The position numbers were made by a program, and so were the translations under genes. The notes under the pieces are model-generated. The model searched no databases. It was not told the DNA's origin and was given only the letters and a program-made list of their open reading frames with translations. From Stomoxys calcitrans (taxonomy: Eukaryota; Arthropoda; Insecta; Diptera; Muscidae): a stretch of DNA of 64,000 bases. Numbering within the stretch: the stretch's first letter is position 1; the number at the start of each line of letters is the position of its first letter. Of the stretch, positions 23,132 to 32,790 are shown piece after piece. The stretch covers positions 210,896,117 to 210,960,116 of the forward strand of contig NC_081553.1 of NCBI RefSeq assembly GCF_963082655.1, written 5' to 3'.

Positions 23132-23420
23132 TTACAAGAATTGTTCGTTCGGATAATAACGAAGAAAATTTTCCCGAAGAACTGTAGCAGCCAGACGGTG
23201 CAGCGCAGTCACCTCATCTAAAGGCTGAAACTTTGCTGTCGCAGGCAATGCTTGATTAAGGCAGCTTTGATGTTTGGGTTGAAATTGAAAATAGACGTCA
23301 ACGTTGACATCGATGTTGTGTTCTGTTGTGCTTTCTTGTTGCTGTGAAATAAGCGTTTGATATTCTGCTGCTGTATGATTGGCATCGATTTGCGTGCAGA
23401 GTGGTTTGGCAGTAAATTGT
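23132..23420 (-). CDS. Unrecognised possible exon
   Basis: An open frame of about 95 residues follows an acceptor-like CTCATCAG near 23420. It begins with QFTAKPLCTQIDANHTAAEY and ends in FLRYYPNEQFL. There is no in-frame ATG, so it would have to be a terminal exon. Composition looks more protein-like than the surroundings, but I recognise no family and no partner exon. It may be chance or a retroelement remnant. Confidence 0.2.
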
Positions 23421-23584
23421 ACTGATGAGAAATATAGAAAAATTAAGGCCTCTTTATTCAATGGCCTAAATGCTTAAAATTGAATATGGAATTTTTCCCC
23501 AACCTTTTAGTACGCAACATTTTCGAAGCATTTATTTGGAAACGGGCAGACAGTGTTTAGTGACTTTTTTCAGTTTATCCCATA

Positions 23585-24125
23585 AAAAGCGGCTCAGATA
23601 GGGTGTAATCCAACTGCCTGGAACAACAGATATTGTATCAAGGATAACACAGTGTCCGTAACCGCCACATGGCCAAAGAGAGAGCTCCCTTAACCTCACC
23701 GCAGTGGTCGCAGAAATTTATCTAGCCACAATATCCAGAGGCATTAGATGTATCATTAAATTCAGTGCATCAGATGGTGTCGTCCTCAGTGCGGCTGTGA
23801 GGCACAAACAAGCCAATCTTTGGATCCGGTTAACTATTGAACAGTAGATGGACTTTTGAAGCGCCATTCACCAGACCACAATACCATATAGCATTATAGG
23901 TCTGACAACTGCAGTATACAGACAGTGCATGACACTCGGCTTAAACCCCCAACTTTTGCCAATGCTTTTTTTACAGATATCTAGGCCAGAGTTAGCAGAT
24001 ATTTTGTGCTTTCAGTAAATGGAACATTCTCTTCTCCTAAGGAGATAAGTCCTAGTGGTATTTTGTGTGGACACCTCCCGTGTTGACTTAATCCTGCACA
24101 GCTCTTAACCCTCTTAAAGCGTCAA
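23585..24125 (-). pseudogene. Decayed non-LTR reverse transcriptase, thumb region
   Basis: With several frame changes the minus strand reads TAVVRPIMLYGIVVW, QRLACLCLTAALRTTPSDA, LMPLDIVARQISATTAVRL and RELSLWPCGGYGHC. These are blocks that follow the RT catalytic core in LOA/I-like LINEs and lead into RNase H. Stops and frameshifts break it. On the same strand the next block expected is the RNase H at 21990-21276, with about 1.6 kb of other DNA between. Confidence 0.75.
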
Positions 24126-24129
24126 CCAA

Positions 24130-24909
24130 CGTCGCCATATATGAACAAAGCCATCATGAATACCAATTCAATCCCATGTTGTTTGAAAGTGGTCTCCCCC
24201 TTGGTTAAGAACGAAGCACCGTCTAAAACTCCTTCCGATCAATCGACCACGGCACCTGGGTGATTACATGCAACACCAAACCGAGCATCGAAATGCCCTT
24301 CCTGCTATTTTAGGTCTAAACCGCAGCCACCACGTTGCTCCCAACTGGGGCCTCACCTTAGTCAGGCTGGAACCGAACTCCGGCGGTACCTCCTGACGCC
24401 CATGGTACCACATCAGGGATTCTGGTTCGACCATGTAGTCCAACTATTTCCAGTTGAACTCCAAACAGTTCCGGACTGATCACCTAGTGGGAAGATGCAA
24501 GCACCATCCCGTAGCAACACCTCATTCAGAACCATCAGAAATTGGGTGGCATAATTCAAAATGACTCAGCACAAAACCGAACCAAACCAGAAAAGCCACC
24601 GAAACAATCACACAGCACAGTATATATTCTGCTATTTACAAGAAATAGCAGCGAAACCGTGTGGAAATATTTAAACCATCCGTAACTTCTACCCTCACCT
24701 TCACGACCCTCTCCGAAGACTTCAGTACGGTACAGCAGCCTTCAACTCTCCAAACTTTTCGATGCAGTCTACCGACTCCTCATCCACCTTTCGTCCCATT
24801 GCTTCAACCATCCATCACCTCATCATCGTCCATTACCTTCTTACCATCCATTCACCTCCTTACGGTCTTCAATTCCATTCCATCCAATAAACAGCACTAA
24901 TCTGTTATA
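24130..24909. other. Unclassified flank of the LINE insertion
   Basis: Moderately GC-rich, with CACCTGGGTGATTACATGC and other complex sequence, then a low-complexity CATCCA/CCATCA-rich part at 24760-24890. A 9-nt stem CTGCTATTT / AAATAGCAG sits near 24629-24651. A 79-residue frame here is Ser/Thr/Pro-rich because of the simple repeats. Possibly an older retroelement 5' region. Confidence 0.4.
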
Positions 24910-24921
24910 CATCATTTATAC

Positions 24922-26046
24922 GGCATAGAGATCGTATCATATGCGGACGACTGTACGATCATGGCATCAGGCCCCCCACCCATTGATGACATCTGCGATA
25001 GGTTGAACGTCTACCTCAACGAGCTTGCCTCATATTTCGCTGCAAGAAATCTGAAGATATCCGCCACCAAATCTTCAGCCACACTGTTCACTACAAATAC
25101 GCGTGAGGTAAATTCTGAGCTGACTGTGATGGTCGATGGAGAAATGATTCCGACCATCAAGTGTCCCAAAATACTTGGCGTCACATTTGACAGCTCCTAC
25201 ACTTTCTCCCCACATGCCACAGCAATCTGCAATAAAGTCAAAAGTAGAAACAAGGTCCTCAAGTCACTCGCTGGCAGCACTTGGGGTGCAGACAAAGAAA
25301 CCTTGTTGACCACGTACAAAGCAATTGGCCGGTCTGTGGTAAGTTATGCAGCGCCAGTGTGGTCACGTCAACTTTGTGACACGCAGTGGAATAATATTCA
25401 GATCTGTGAGAATGCCGCCCTCCGAACTGCGACGGGCTGTCTCCTTAATTCCCATGTGGACCACCTCCATCAGGAGACAAAGATCCTACCAGTGCGAAGA
25501 CATAACTACATGCTGTCTAAGCAATACCTTTTGGGCTGTTATCGCAGAAATCATCCAAATCATCATCTTGTGGATAGATACCCACCGCCCAGAAGCCTTA
25601 AGGTTGATCTACACGATCTAGAGCGTGAGGTCCAGCGCTCCAAGAGAGAACCTCTAGATCAAGCGGCATATCAAGCGGGTCTGAACAACATTCATGCAGA
25701 CACGGTAGCAGACGCGTTAATTGGCTACCGGGTGAATGTAGTCCTTGGAGAACGACCGCCACCCATTGCACCCGAAGAAATCGACCTCCCCCGGCAAACC
25801 AGAGTGGTTCTGGCTCAATTACGTTCCGGCAGATGCAGCCGCCTCAATTCCCACAGAGCTAGGATTGATGCCGACGTGCAAGATGTATGTCCCGATTGTA
25901 ACCAGGGACCGCACGATACACGTCACCTGTTTAACTGCCCGGCCAGACCCACTCGACTCAGACCCAGATCCCTGTGGACGCATCCCATCTTAGTCGCGGA
26001 GTTCCTGGGTCTTGACACTCAACAGAATCAAGCAGACGAAAGATAG
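24922..26046 (+). pseudogene. LINE reverse transcriptase C-terminal half
   Basis: The frame is open from GIEIVSYADDCTIMASG, with the RT active-site YADD at 24940-24951. It runs through KILGVTFDSSYTF, SVVSYAAPVWS and a C-terminal knuckle CPDCNQGPHDTRHLFNC to PRSLWTHPILVAEFLGL and a stop at 26046. The palm motifs before YADD, the endonuclease and ORF1 are missing through 5' truncation, so it is not functional. The remaining 370 residues have no stop, which suggests a fairly recent insertion. Confidence 0.85.
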
Positions 26047-26072
26047 TACACAATAAACTGCTACAACAACAA
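24922..26072 (+). mobile_element. 5'-truncated jockey/LOA-like LINE with target duplication
   Basis: The insert starts inside the RT catalytic motif region and ends in an ACAACAACA tail. It is bounded by identical 12-bp copies CATCATTTATAC at 24910-24921 and 26073-26084. Truncation at the 5' end, a simple-repeat tail and a target-site duplication are the signature of target-primed reverse transcription. Confidence 0.85.
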
Positions 26073-26147
26073 CATCATTTATACAGCACTGTCGTACCCA
26101 GGAATTCAATTGTTAAGAAAAAATCCCAAAACAAAATGATACCGAAG

Positions 26148-26186
26148 AGCTTTTCACCAAATGACAGGATCATTTGGTGAAAAGCT
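26148..26186. repeat. Perfect 17-nt inverted repeat, 5-nt loop
   Basis: AGCTTTTCACCAAATGA at 26148-26164 and its exact reverse complement at 26170-26186, separated by CAGGA. It lies at the broken end of a LINE fragment. Confidence 0.85.
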
Positions 26187-26900
26187 TTTGAAAGCAGGTA
26201 TATACGACATGCTGATACAAGCAGAGTATATCTCTCTAACCAAAGGAGCTAGTCTATCGGATACAGCTTGTAATTCAACCGTTGACACATCATCAGGGCC
26301 TGGTGACTTAAAGGAGTCGAAACTTTTTATAGCCCAAAGGCACCACTTTCCCAACAAGCGGGGGCAGTTGACAGAGCAGGACACTGGACACTTGCGGTGT
26401 GGACGTTTCCTCCTTAGATGCTTTACTAGCTGCTGTTGCCGAAGTATCTTTCGAGTTTCGTCCTTTCTCGCTAGCGAACTCCTTGTGCCCAATCGAACCG
26501 GATGACCCATCCACACAGAGCATGTCAGGTCCATTTCCATTGCCTTCCCCTTCTCTTTTGATCGTGCAATTCCCCAGGTTTTAGAGATGTGTTCGATAGT
26601 TTCTCAGACAAGTGTTCAACAACAATTGCTGAGTAGTCTCCAGATTCCCCAAAACCACGGCTTCTTATACACCTTGAGCTTCAGCTTGTTGAATCTGTAG
26701 GATACAACTCCTTCAGACTTATTCAGGTCTGCGAGCTGGCCAGGGTTTAGAAAGAATACTGCATACCTCCAAACGCCATCGGCCTCATCCAATCTACCAA
26801 TCTCCAGTCCCTTAGTCTCCCAAGTATGGATTCAGGATCTGATGGAATCCTTGGTGTCCATGCGGGTGCCATTAGTCGAGAAATCATATCTTTCTTCTTG
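26187..26900 (-). pseudogene. LINE fragment: ORF1-like piece and RT N-terminal block
   Basis: On the minus strand 26430-26190 reads AIKSFDSFKSPGPDDV then RLAPLVREIYSACISMSYIP, the RT N-terminal conserved block (SPGPDG; L..IY..CL...Y.P). Further upstream on that strand (to about 26900) broken frames give FFLNPGQLADLNKSEGVV and YRFNKLKLKVY, resembling ORF1 products of the same LINE class. The first assignment is good, the second tentative. Confidence 0.6.
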
Positions 26901-27038
26901 GCTAAGCCGTATCTTATCTTTTTTTTGGAGAGCAACTAGTTTGTATCGGTCTCGATACCAGCCTGCATCGTCACAAACTGGAGGAGGCTCAGGCAATTCC
27001 GCAAGGACATCAGAGTATACAGATGACAGTCAATTGAC

Positions 27039-27354
27039 GGAGGCTACCGTGTCGCAGATGTTAGCATGTCCGCCTATGATGCCGAGCACCTGGGTTCAAA
27101 CTCCGGCGTTAACATAAGAACAATTTTCAGAGGTAGTTATCCCCTTACTTATGCTGGCTACATTTGTGAGGTATCCTGCCGTGTTGAAACTTCTCTACCA
27201 AGTGGTGTCGCTATGCGGCACGCCGTTCGGACTCGGCATAAAAAAGGAGGCCCCTTATCCTTGAGCTTAATCATTAATCGGACTGCACTCATTGATATGA
27301 GAGAAGTATACCCTGTTCCTAAATGCAATGTTCATGGAAAATTTAATATTTAGT
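27039..27354 (+). repeat. SINE copy with target duplication (S5)
   Basis: tRNA-like head (GTGTCGCAGATGTTAGCATG; B box GGGTTCAAACTCC), body with GCGGCACGCCGTTCGGACTC and a tail ending near AATATTTAGT. The flanks AGTCAATTGAC (27028-27038) and AGTCCATTGAC (27355-27365) form an 11-bp duplication with one mismatch. Confidence 0.8.
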
Positions 27355-27599
27355 AGTCCATTGACTATCCCACTCTAGTTGCTCCTAAGTATGTAGGGAG
27401 AACTCCCTTGTCGACAACTACCATCGACATAAGCAAAAGTTCTTAGGCCCATATTACTATTGTTCGCTTTAGTCCTTTTCGGGATGGGATGTCCTCCTGG
27501 TGACCGCAGCCTTTTGGTCTTTTGTTTGGTTCACATCTTTCGTCGACGAATTCAATTGTTGTGAGTCAAGAAACATACACAGGCTAACTGAAATGAAGT

Positions 27600-27870
27600 G
27601 TTACCTATTCAAACGACCATTTTTTTTTTGTGTGAAAATATTTTTTATTGATTCAAATTACAAAAAAGTGTGGAAGATATCTAAATTTCAGAATCCATTC
27701 GGACAAAAAACCCGAAAAAATATTCCATTTCAAGCCATAGTATGGGCAGCTGTGACCATCGATGGCCCCTATTCAATCATTTTCATTGAGCCTGGCGAAA
27801 AAGTAAACAGACATCTACTGCGGTGTATTGCATTTGTGGTTTGAATCCGCACAACTAACGCAATCTTTCA
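27600..27870 (+). pseudogene. Mariner/Tc1-type transposase fragment
   Basis: The frame reads IPFQAIVWAAVTIDGPYSII and FIEPGEKVNRHLL. This resembles the V.VW..V...G..PL.FIEPG.KVN block around the second catalytic Asp of this transposase superfamily. The N-terminal helix-turn-helix region and termini are not visible. Different from the element at 27916. Confidence 0.5.
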
Positions 27871-27915
27871 ACTCGAATCAACGCAAACCGCATGTACCAT
27901 GCACGTGCTGATGTA

Positions 27916-28522
27916 AAGGGTGATTTTTTTGAGGTTAGGATTTTCATGCATTAGTATTTGACAGATCACGTGGGATTTCAGACATGGTGTCAAAGAGAAA
28001 GATGCTCAGTATGCTTTGACATTTCATCATGAATAGACTTACTAACGAGCAACGCTTGCAAATCATTGAATTTTATTACCAAAATCAGTGTTCGGTTCGA
28101 AATGTGTTCATTCACCGTAACGTTGCGTCCAACAGCATCTTTGAAAAAATACGGTCCAATGATTCCACCAGCGTACAAACCACACCAAACAGTGCATTTT
28201 TCGGGATGCATGGGCAGTTCTTGAACGGCTTCTGGTTGCTCTTCACTCCAAATGCGGCAATTTTGCTTATTTACGTAGCCATTCAACAAGAAATGAGCCT
28301 CATCGCTGAACAAAATTTGTCAAAATTTGAACACATTTCGAACCGAACACTGATTTTGGTAATAAAATTCAATGATTTGCAAACGTTGCTCGTTAGTAAG
28401 TCTATTCATGATGAAATGTCAAAGCATACTGAGCATCTTTCTCTTTGACACCATGTCTGAAATCCCACGTGATCTGTCAAATACTAATGCATGAAAATCC
28501 TAACCTCAAAAAAATCACCCTA
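27916..28522. mobile_element. Tc1/mariner-derived fold-back element, 607 bp
   Basis: TA duplications lie at 27914-27915 and 28523-28524. Two inverted arms of 195 bp (27916-28110 and 28328-28522) start with AGGGTGATTTTTTTGAGG one base in from each end. Each arm encodes the same transposase start, MNRLTNEQRLQIIEFYYQNQ, pointing inward. The 217-bp centre encodes, on the minus strand, FSDEAHFLLNGYVNKQN, WCGLYAGGIIGPYFF and KDAVGRNVTVN from the catalytic core. N-terminus and core are separated by a deletion with a stop, so it cannot make transposase but could be mobilised in trans. Confidence 0.88.
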
Positions 28523-28524
28523 TA

Positions 28525-28988
28525 TATGTGTATGTAGCGCCATGCAGCAAACACGTAACGCCTGAGTTAAAACTACCAACGCAAATATTTATTCTCATGA
28601 GTCTCTTGTATATGCGGTGGTATGATGAGTGTTTGCCAAAAACAATGCAAATGTCTAACGTAATAAAGTTGAATAAAAATTTGTATTTAGGAAAGAAATT
28701 ATAAATGTTAGCAATATTAAAATATATTACTGTTAAATTAAATGGGCTTTCTCATCGTTGTAAAAGCAACACCGCAATTATGAATAGAGTCAATGTGTAG
28801 TGTTAATGCGGTGTTTCAATTCTTGTCTTACATTCACTCATAACACCGCCTTGGGCAGAGACGATGTTAAAAGCTGGGAAACATGAAGCACATACAGGAA
28901 TATACGGGTATTCAAACGATCGCCACTCATATCAGTGTGCTGAACATAACACCGCATCAATTGCGGTGGCGATACGTATAAACAACGC
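28525..28988. other. Intergenic sequence rich in ACACCGC words
   Basis: Several copies of AACACCGC or its complement GCGGTGTT occur at 28761-28960 in both orientations, spaced irregularly. No gene was found. Confidence 0.4.
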
Positions 28989-28989
28989 A

Positions 28990-29470
28990 TTTTTATACCC
29001 ATCACCATAGGATTTGGGTATACTAATCTAGACATTCTAGACACCTCGAAATATTCGTCCAAGACCCCATAAAGTATAATTATTCTTGATCGTCCGTCTG
29101 TCGAAATCACGATAGCGGTCGAACGCGTTAAGCTAGCGGCTTGAAATTTTGCACAGATACTTCATTTTGATGTAGGTCGTTGGGGATTGCAAATATACCG
29201 ATCTACAGATTTGACTTCTTGAGCTCCTGGAAACCACAATTTTTGTCCGATTTGGCTGAAGTACCATATAAACCAAACTCCCGATTTGACTTCTTGAGCT
29301 CTTACAAGCCGCAGTTGGCTGAAATTGAATTATCCGATTTGGCTGAAATTGAACATGTATAAAGTTATGTTCTTTATTTAAATTTATTTTGTATGAATTT
29401 TTAGTAGAATCCATGGTGCTGGGTTCCCATGATTCGACCCGGCCGAACTTAGCACGAATTTACTTGTTAT
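28990..29470 (-). repeat. Family R repeat, short copy (R4)
   Basis: Minus orientation with both ends: TTTTTATACCCATCACCAT and CATGATTCGACCCGGCCGAA then CTTAGCACG..TTACTTGTT. Internal units are reduced (TTGACTTCTTGAGCTC twice). Confidence 0.7.
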
Positions 29471-29887
29471 GACTATACCACCAATCAGAGAAATACCAAG
29501 GCGTACAATTCTCTGAAAGCATACAGGCGCTGTCAATCTCAAAATGTTGTCTTCTTGTTCAGAGTTTGATCGAGTTGTATCAATTTATTAAATAAATTTG
29601 CAAATAATATTTAATTGAATGTGTACAAGCAATTGACATCTTTCACAAAATGAAAAATTTCAATGTTTCTACAAAGAAGAAATATGGAGCTGTGTAAAGA
29701 TACACACTATGTGATGTTATCATACACCAGACTGTCACAAATAAAAAGAAGAATTAAGTGTTGCGTGCCCTACAGAAGAAATATTTAAGGTTTATTTAAG
29801 AAATTAACAATTGTTTTGAATGTTGGTTTGAAATTGCGGATATATAGATTTACGTAAACCAAAAATTAGTTCATCTATGTACCGAGA

Positions 29888-30204
29888 AGAGGCCACCGTA
29901 GAGGCTAGCACAGAGGCTAGCATGTCCGCCTATAACGCTGAACGCCTGGTTTCGAATCTTGGCGAGCCCATTAGAAAAAATTTTCAGCGGTGGTTTACCC
30001 CTCCTTATGCTGGCACATTTGTGAAGTACTATGCCATGTAAAACTTCTCTCCAAAGAGATGTCGCACTGTGGCACGCCGTTCGGACTCGGCTATAAAAAT
30101 GAGTTCCCTTATCATTGAGCTTAAACTTGAATTTGACTGCACTCATAGATATTTGAGAAGTTTGCCCCTGTCCTTAGTGGAAAGTTCTTGGGCAAATATT
30201 GCAC
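29888..30204 (+). repeat. SINE copy with perfect target duplication (S6)
   Basis: Full family structure from GAGGCTAGCACAGAGGCTAG, with a duplicated A-box segment, B box GGTTTCGAATC, body CGGCACGCCGTTCGGACTCG, to a tail GGGCAAATATTGCAC. It is flanked by GTACCGAGA at 29879-29887 and 30205-30213. This copy defines the ends of the family best. Confidence 0.85.
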
Positions 30205-30227
30205 GTACCGAGAGTAAAGACGTAAAG

Positions 30228-31416
30228 AAGTAAAAGCGTGCTAATTTCGGCCGGGCCGAATCTTATATACCCCCCACCATGGATCGCATCTGTCTAGTTC
30301 TTTTCCCGGTATCTCTTTTAAGGCAAACATATGATAAAAGAACAAAATTGCTATGATATTGGAACTATATGAACTTATGGTCCAATGGTCCGGACCATAG
30401 TTAACCTGAATGTTGAAGACCTTAGTAGAAGTCGTTGTGTAAAATTTCAGCCAATTCGAATAAAAATTGCGCCCTTTAGGGGCTTAAGAAGTAAAATAGG
30501 GAGATCGGATTATATGGGAGCTGTATCAAGCTATTGATCGATTCAGACCATATTAGACACGTATGTTGAAGGTCATGAGAGAAGTCGTTGTACATAATTT
30601 CAGCCAAATCGGATGAGAATTGCGCCCTCTAGAGGCTCAAGAAGTCAAGAAACCAGATCGGTTTATATGGCAGCTATATTAGGTTATGAACCAATTAAAG
30701 CCATATTTGGCACAACTGTTGGAAGTCATATCAAAACACTTCTTGCATAATTTCTGCCAAATCGAATAAGAATTGCGCCCTCTAGTGACTCAAGATGTCA
30801 AGATCCAAGATCGGTTTATATGGCAGCTATATCAGGTTATGAACCAATTAAAGCTATATTTGGCACAACTGTTGGAAGTCATATCAAAACACTTCTTGCA
30901 TAATTTCTGCCAAATCGAATAAGAATTGCGCTCTCTAGTGCCTCAAGAAGTCAAGATTCAAGATAGGTTTATATGGCAGGTATATCAGATTATAGGCCTA
31001 TTTAAACCATACTTAGCTCAGTTATTGGAAGTCATATCAAAACACTTCTTGCATAATTTCTGCCAAATCGGATAAGAATTGCGCTCTCTAGTGGCTCAAG
31101 AAGTAAAGACCCCAGATCGGTTTATATGACAGCTATATCAGGTTATGGACCCATTTGAACCACACTTAGCACAGTTACTGGAAATGATAACAAAACACCT
31201 CATGCAAAATTTCAGCCAAATCGGGTGAAAATTGCGCACTCCAGTGACTCAAGAAGTCAAGATTCAAGATCGGTTTTTATGGCAGCTATATCAAAACATG
31301 GATCGATATGGCCCATGATCAAAAATATATATCTCTATGGGGTCTCATGGGAATATTTCGAGGTGTTTCAAACAGAATGACGAAATTGACCCCCATCCTA
31401 TGGTGCAGGGTATAAC
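30228..31416 (+). repeat. Family R repeat, full copy (R5)
   Basis: Begins AGTAAAAGCGTGCTAATTTC with the GC palindrome CGGCCGGGCCGAA, then ACCCCCCACCATGGATCG. It contains about six tandem units (30420-31290), each with GAATTGCGCCCTCTAG, GGCTCAAGAAGTC, GATCGGTTTATATGG and AACTGTTGGAAGTCATA. It ends ACCCCCATCCTATGGTGCAG then GGTATAA. This is the longest internal array of any copy here. Confidence 0.8.
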
Positions 31417-31975
31417 AAGTAAAAGCGTGCTAAGTTCGGCCGGGCTGAATCTTGGGAACCCACCACCATGGATTGTACTAAAATATGGGAGCTATATCTA
31501 GTTATAGATCGAATTTGACCGTACTTGGCGCAGTTGTTGAGAGTCATAACAGAACACTATATGCAAAATTTCACCCAAATCTGATAAAAATTGAGGCTTG
31601 TAAGGGCTCAAGAACTCAAATCGGGAGATCGGTTTATATGGTAGCCATATCATGTTCTTAACCGATGTGAACTGAACCTGGCACAGTTGTTGAGAGTCAT
31701 AACAGAACACTATGTATAACATTTCAGCCAAATCGGATAAAAATTGCGGCTTCCAGGGGCTCAAGAAGTCAAATCGACAGATCGGTTTATATGGGCGCTA
31801 TATCAGGCTCTTGACCGATTTGAACCATACTTGGCACAGTTATTGGAAGTCATACCAGAACATTTTGTGCAAAATTTCAGCCAAATCGAAAAAGTTGAGG
31901 TTTCCATTGGCTCAAGAAATCAAATCGGGAGATCGGTTTATATGGCCCATATCAGTTCAGATGTGTGATAGCTGA
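31417..31975 (+). repeat. Family R repeat, 3'-truncated (R6), head-to-tail with R5
   Basis: Starts right at the end of R5 with AGTAAAAGCGTGCTAAGTTC and a palindrome with one change (CGGCCGGGCTGAA), followed by about three internal units. The terminal ATGGTGGAGGG end is absent. Two copies in direct tandem, sharing the junction TATAACAAGTAAAAG. Confidence 0.75.
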
Positions 31976-32790
31976 CACATTAACCAACCCTCTGATTTGA
32001 ATTCGTAAAACTTCTTTGGGATCTAAGAAGTAAATTTTATTGTTCAACGCTCAAATTGAAATTCTAAAGATATACCCATGACTTAGATAGATAGATTTAT
32101 TTTTGATGTTGGTGTAATTCGATTTATAGGTATGAAATATGTTACATTACTGATTGAAAAGGATTTACAACGATGCCATATTACGAAATTAATTTATTAT
32201 TGAGAATTGTGTATATCGAATTCTCACACATCACTCACTCAATGGTTGTGAATCCATGTTTTAATTCAGAAACAAGAACCACTAACGCAACCATTAAAAA
32301 TGAGGTCTATTTTGAATACAAGTTCAATAAATTGCAATAAAATTGACTATGAAAAATAATATTTAGATAACACTTATTTCCTTAGTTACCAGCATTTGTG
32401 CAAACCGCCTTGCCGTGGCATTTACCTTCAGTTATTAATGAAAACTAGGTGATTTTATTAACAAAAAAAAAACCCATTGCAAGTTAAGGTAGTCATATTT
32501 ATTTATATGGAAATACAATACAAATAAATTGTTTACAAATCCACAGATTCTACAGGTATGGCCCCCACACTAGTCCTCCCTGTATGATAATGTGCCAAAC
32601 AAGAAAAACAACCTTCGCCGCAGTTGGCCATAATTTGATGTTGATTTTGTAAATATAAAGCCTATCTTATATTTGCATAACAATTAGTTTGTGCCACCGG
32701 ATTTAAGTGTAACAATTTTTATGACAATAACAGCGATAGTTATATAAAAGGAAAATTTCACAATGTTAAAAATCTATATAAATATATAAA
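31976..32790. other. AT-rich intergenic sequence, nothing recognised
   Basis: No frame or repeat family could be supported before the AT satellite begins. Confidence 0.4.

Noticed and set aside
23132..23461. Complete small secreted protein
   Set aside because: The apparent start is TTG and there is no ATG; it is kept only as a low-confidence exon candidate.
24130..26046. A LINE with its 5' end joined to the RT by internal deletion
   Set aside because: The 12-bp duplication at 24910 and 26073 shows that the LINE begins at 24922, so the upstream sequence is only the target.
27990..28313. Intact transposase gene in the fold-back element
   Set aside because: The frame combines catalytic-core codons with read-through of the arm. 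N-terminus and core are in different frames, separated by a deletion and a stop.
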